The notes under the pieces were generated by a model. The model did not search any database. It saw only the letters and a program-made list of their open reading frames with translations, and was not told where the DNA came from. A program made the translations under genes and the position numbers. A DNA stretch of 64,000 nucleotides, taken from positions 1-64,000 of the forward strand of contig LGRD01000002.1 in NCBI GenBank assembly GCA_001263235.1, read 5' to 3'. This DNA is from Methylibium sp. NZG (lineage in GTDB: Bacteria > Pseudomonadota > Gammaproteobacteria > Burkholderiales > Burkholderiaceae_C). Below, piece by piece: positions 63,287 to 64,000 of this stretch. Numbering within the stretch: position 1 is the first letter of the stretch; each line of letters opens with the position of its first letter.

Positions 63287-64000
63287 TCAGAAACGGGGGA
63301 TGTCTGCAAACGGCAGCAACCCGCGCCGCACATGCATCTTGCCGTACTCGGCACAGCGCGACAGGCTGGGGATCACCTTGCCCGGGTTCAGCAGCTCCTT
63401 CGGGTCGAAGGCACGCTTGAGCGCCAGCATCTGCTCGCGCTCGGCGGGCGAGAACTGAACGCACATCGAGGCCAGTTTCTCGACACCGACGCCGTGCTCG
63501 CCGGTCACCGTGCCGCCCATCTGCACGCTGGTTTCCAGGATGTCGGCGCCGAACAGTTCGCAGCGGTGCAACTGGTCGGCATCGTTCGCGTCGAACAGGA
63601 TCAGCGGGTGCAGGTTGCCGTCGCCGGCATGAAAGACGTTGGCGCAGCGCAGCCCGTACTTCACTTCCATCTGCTGGATCGCGAGCAGGATGTCGGCTAG
63701 CCGCTTGCGCGGGATGGTCGAGTCCATGCACATGTAGTCGGGGCTGATGCGCCCGCTGGCCGGAAACGCGTTCTTGCGCCCGCTCCAGAACTTGAGCCGC
63801 TGCGCTTCGTTCGCGCTGACCTCGATGCGCGTGGCGCCGCTGGTGCGCAGCACCTCGACCATGCGAGCGATCTCTTCCTCCACCTCTTCCGGCGTGCCGT
63901 CGCTCTCGCACAGCAGGATCGCCTCAGCCGTCAGGTCGTAGCCGGCGTGCACGTAGTCTTCAACGGCCGCCGTCATCGGCTTGTCCATCATCTCCAGGCC
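63287..64000 (-). CDS. glcD: Glycolate oxidase subunit GlcD, C-terminal part
   Basis: Only the last 237 codons are in the window; the gene continues past the right edge. This is the FAD-oxidase C-terminal domain: GDGNLHPLILFDAND, VTGEHGVGVEKLASMCVQFSPAE and FDPKELLNPGKVIPS. The GEHGVG glycine-rich stretch and its histidine are typical of GlcD. Together glcD, glcE and glcF make glyoxylate from glycolate. Confidence 0.93.
   Translation of the reverse strand, partial: GLEMMDKPMTAAVEDYVHAGYDLTAEAILLCESDGTPEEVEEEIARMVEVLRTSGATRIEVSANEAQRLKFWSGRKNAFPASGRISPDYMCMDSTIPRKRLADILLAIQQMEVKYGLRCANVFHAGDGNLHPLILFDANDADQLHRCELFGADILETSVQMGGTVTGEHGVGVEKLASMCVQFSPAEREQMLALKRAFDPKELLNPGKVIPSLSRCAEYGKMHVRRGLLPFADIPRF

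Overview
The window is high-GC, gene-dense DNA from a chromosome that looks like a betaproteobacterium of the order Burkholderiales. This rests on the mix of genes (Bug-family solute receptor, Liv and Dpp ABC transporters, rhizobial-type glycerol ABC transporter, glcDEF, ahpCF, PHB-depolymerase-like esterase) and on intergenic repeat families common in that group. No rRNA, tRNA or complete insertion sequence was seen. Most operons show start/stop overlaps of 4 bp or spacings of 1-3 bp.

Layout. 0.1-7.4 kb: glycerol catabolism and uptake (glpP, glpT, glpS, glpD on the minus strand; divergent glpR and glpK). 7.4-9.5 kb: DUF3253 protein, Crp/Fnr regulator, VOC protein and a repeat cluster. 9.5-15.9 kb: a YdiJ-like FAD/Fe-S dehydrogenase with a GntR regulator, a divergent class V aminotransferase and a Bug-type receptor. 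16.2-16.8 kb: a TumA/TumE toxin-antitoxin pair. 16.9-21.0 kb: amidase, peptide-type binding protein and a DppF-like ATPase. 21.0-23.7 kb: a duplicated small lipoprotein flanking an ArsR regulator, a NIPSNAP protein and a PEP-mutase-like enzyme. 23.9-28.2 kb: two overlapping diguanylate cyclases and a PHB-depolymerase-like esterase. 28.4-32.3 kb: DppD-like ATPase, DUF4386 protein, NAD-dependent epimerase and a divergent LysR regulator.

32.4-50.3 kb is a defence and toxin-antitoxin region. It holds a type I-C CRISPR-Cas locus on the minus strand: WYL regulator, cas3, cas5, cas8c, cas7, then cas4, cas1, cas2 and an array of 19 repeats and 18 spacers. A 1.7-kb block of toxin-antitoxin genes lies in the opposite orientation between cas7 and cas4. 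It contains two intact modules and a third whose toxin is cut off at the end of cas7. At the far end of the array a vapB antitoxin survives while its vapC is cut off after about seven codons where repeat sequence begins. A class II Fic protein, a DUF4143 ATPase with a striking palindromic operator, and an RHH-PIN pair follow. DppB and DppC-like permeases lie between the last two.

50.4-58.3 kb: a branched-chain-type ABC transporter (livGFHM) divergent from a TIGR04076 protein, an aldo/keto reductase, a LivJ-like receptor and an aldo/keto reductase-RidA fusion. 58.4-60.7 kb: ahpC and ahpF peroxide defence. 60.8-64.0 kb: glcF, glcE and the C-terminal part of glcD.

The most interesting points are the architecture of the I-C locus (toxin-antitoxin cassette between the interference and adaptation modules, toxin remnants at two junctions, almost no leader) and the finding that six genes of one apparent dipeptide-transport operon (B, C, D, F, A, amidase) lie in order on the same strand but are separated by about 18 kb and 7 kb of other DNA.
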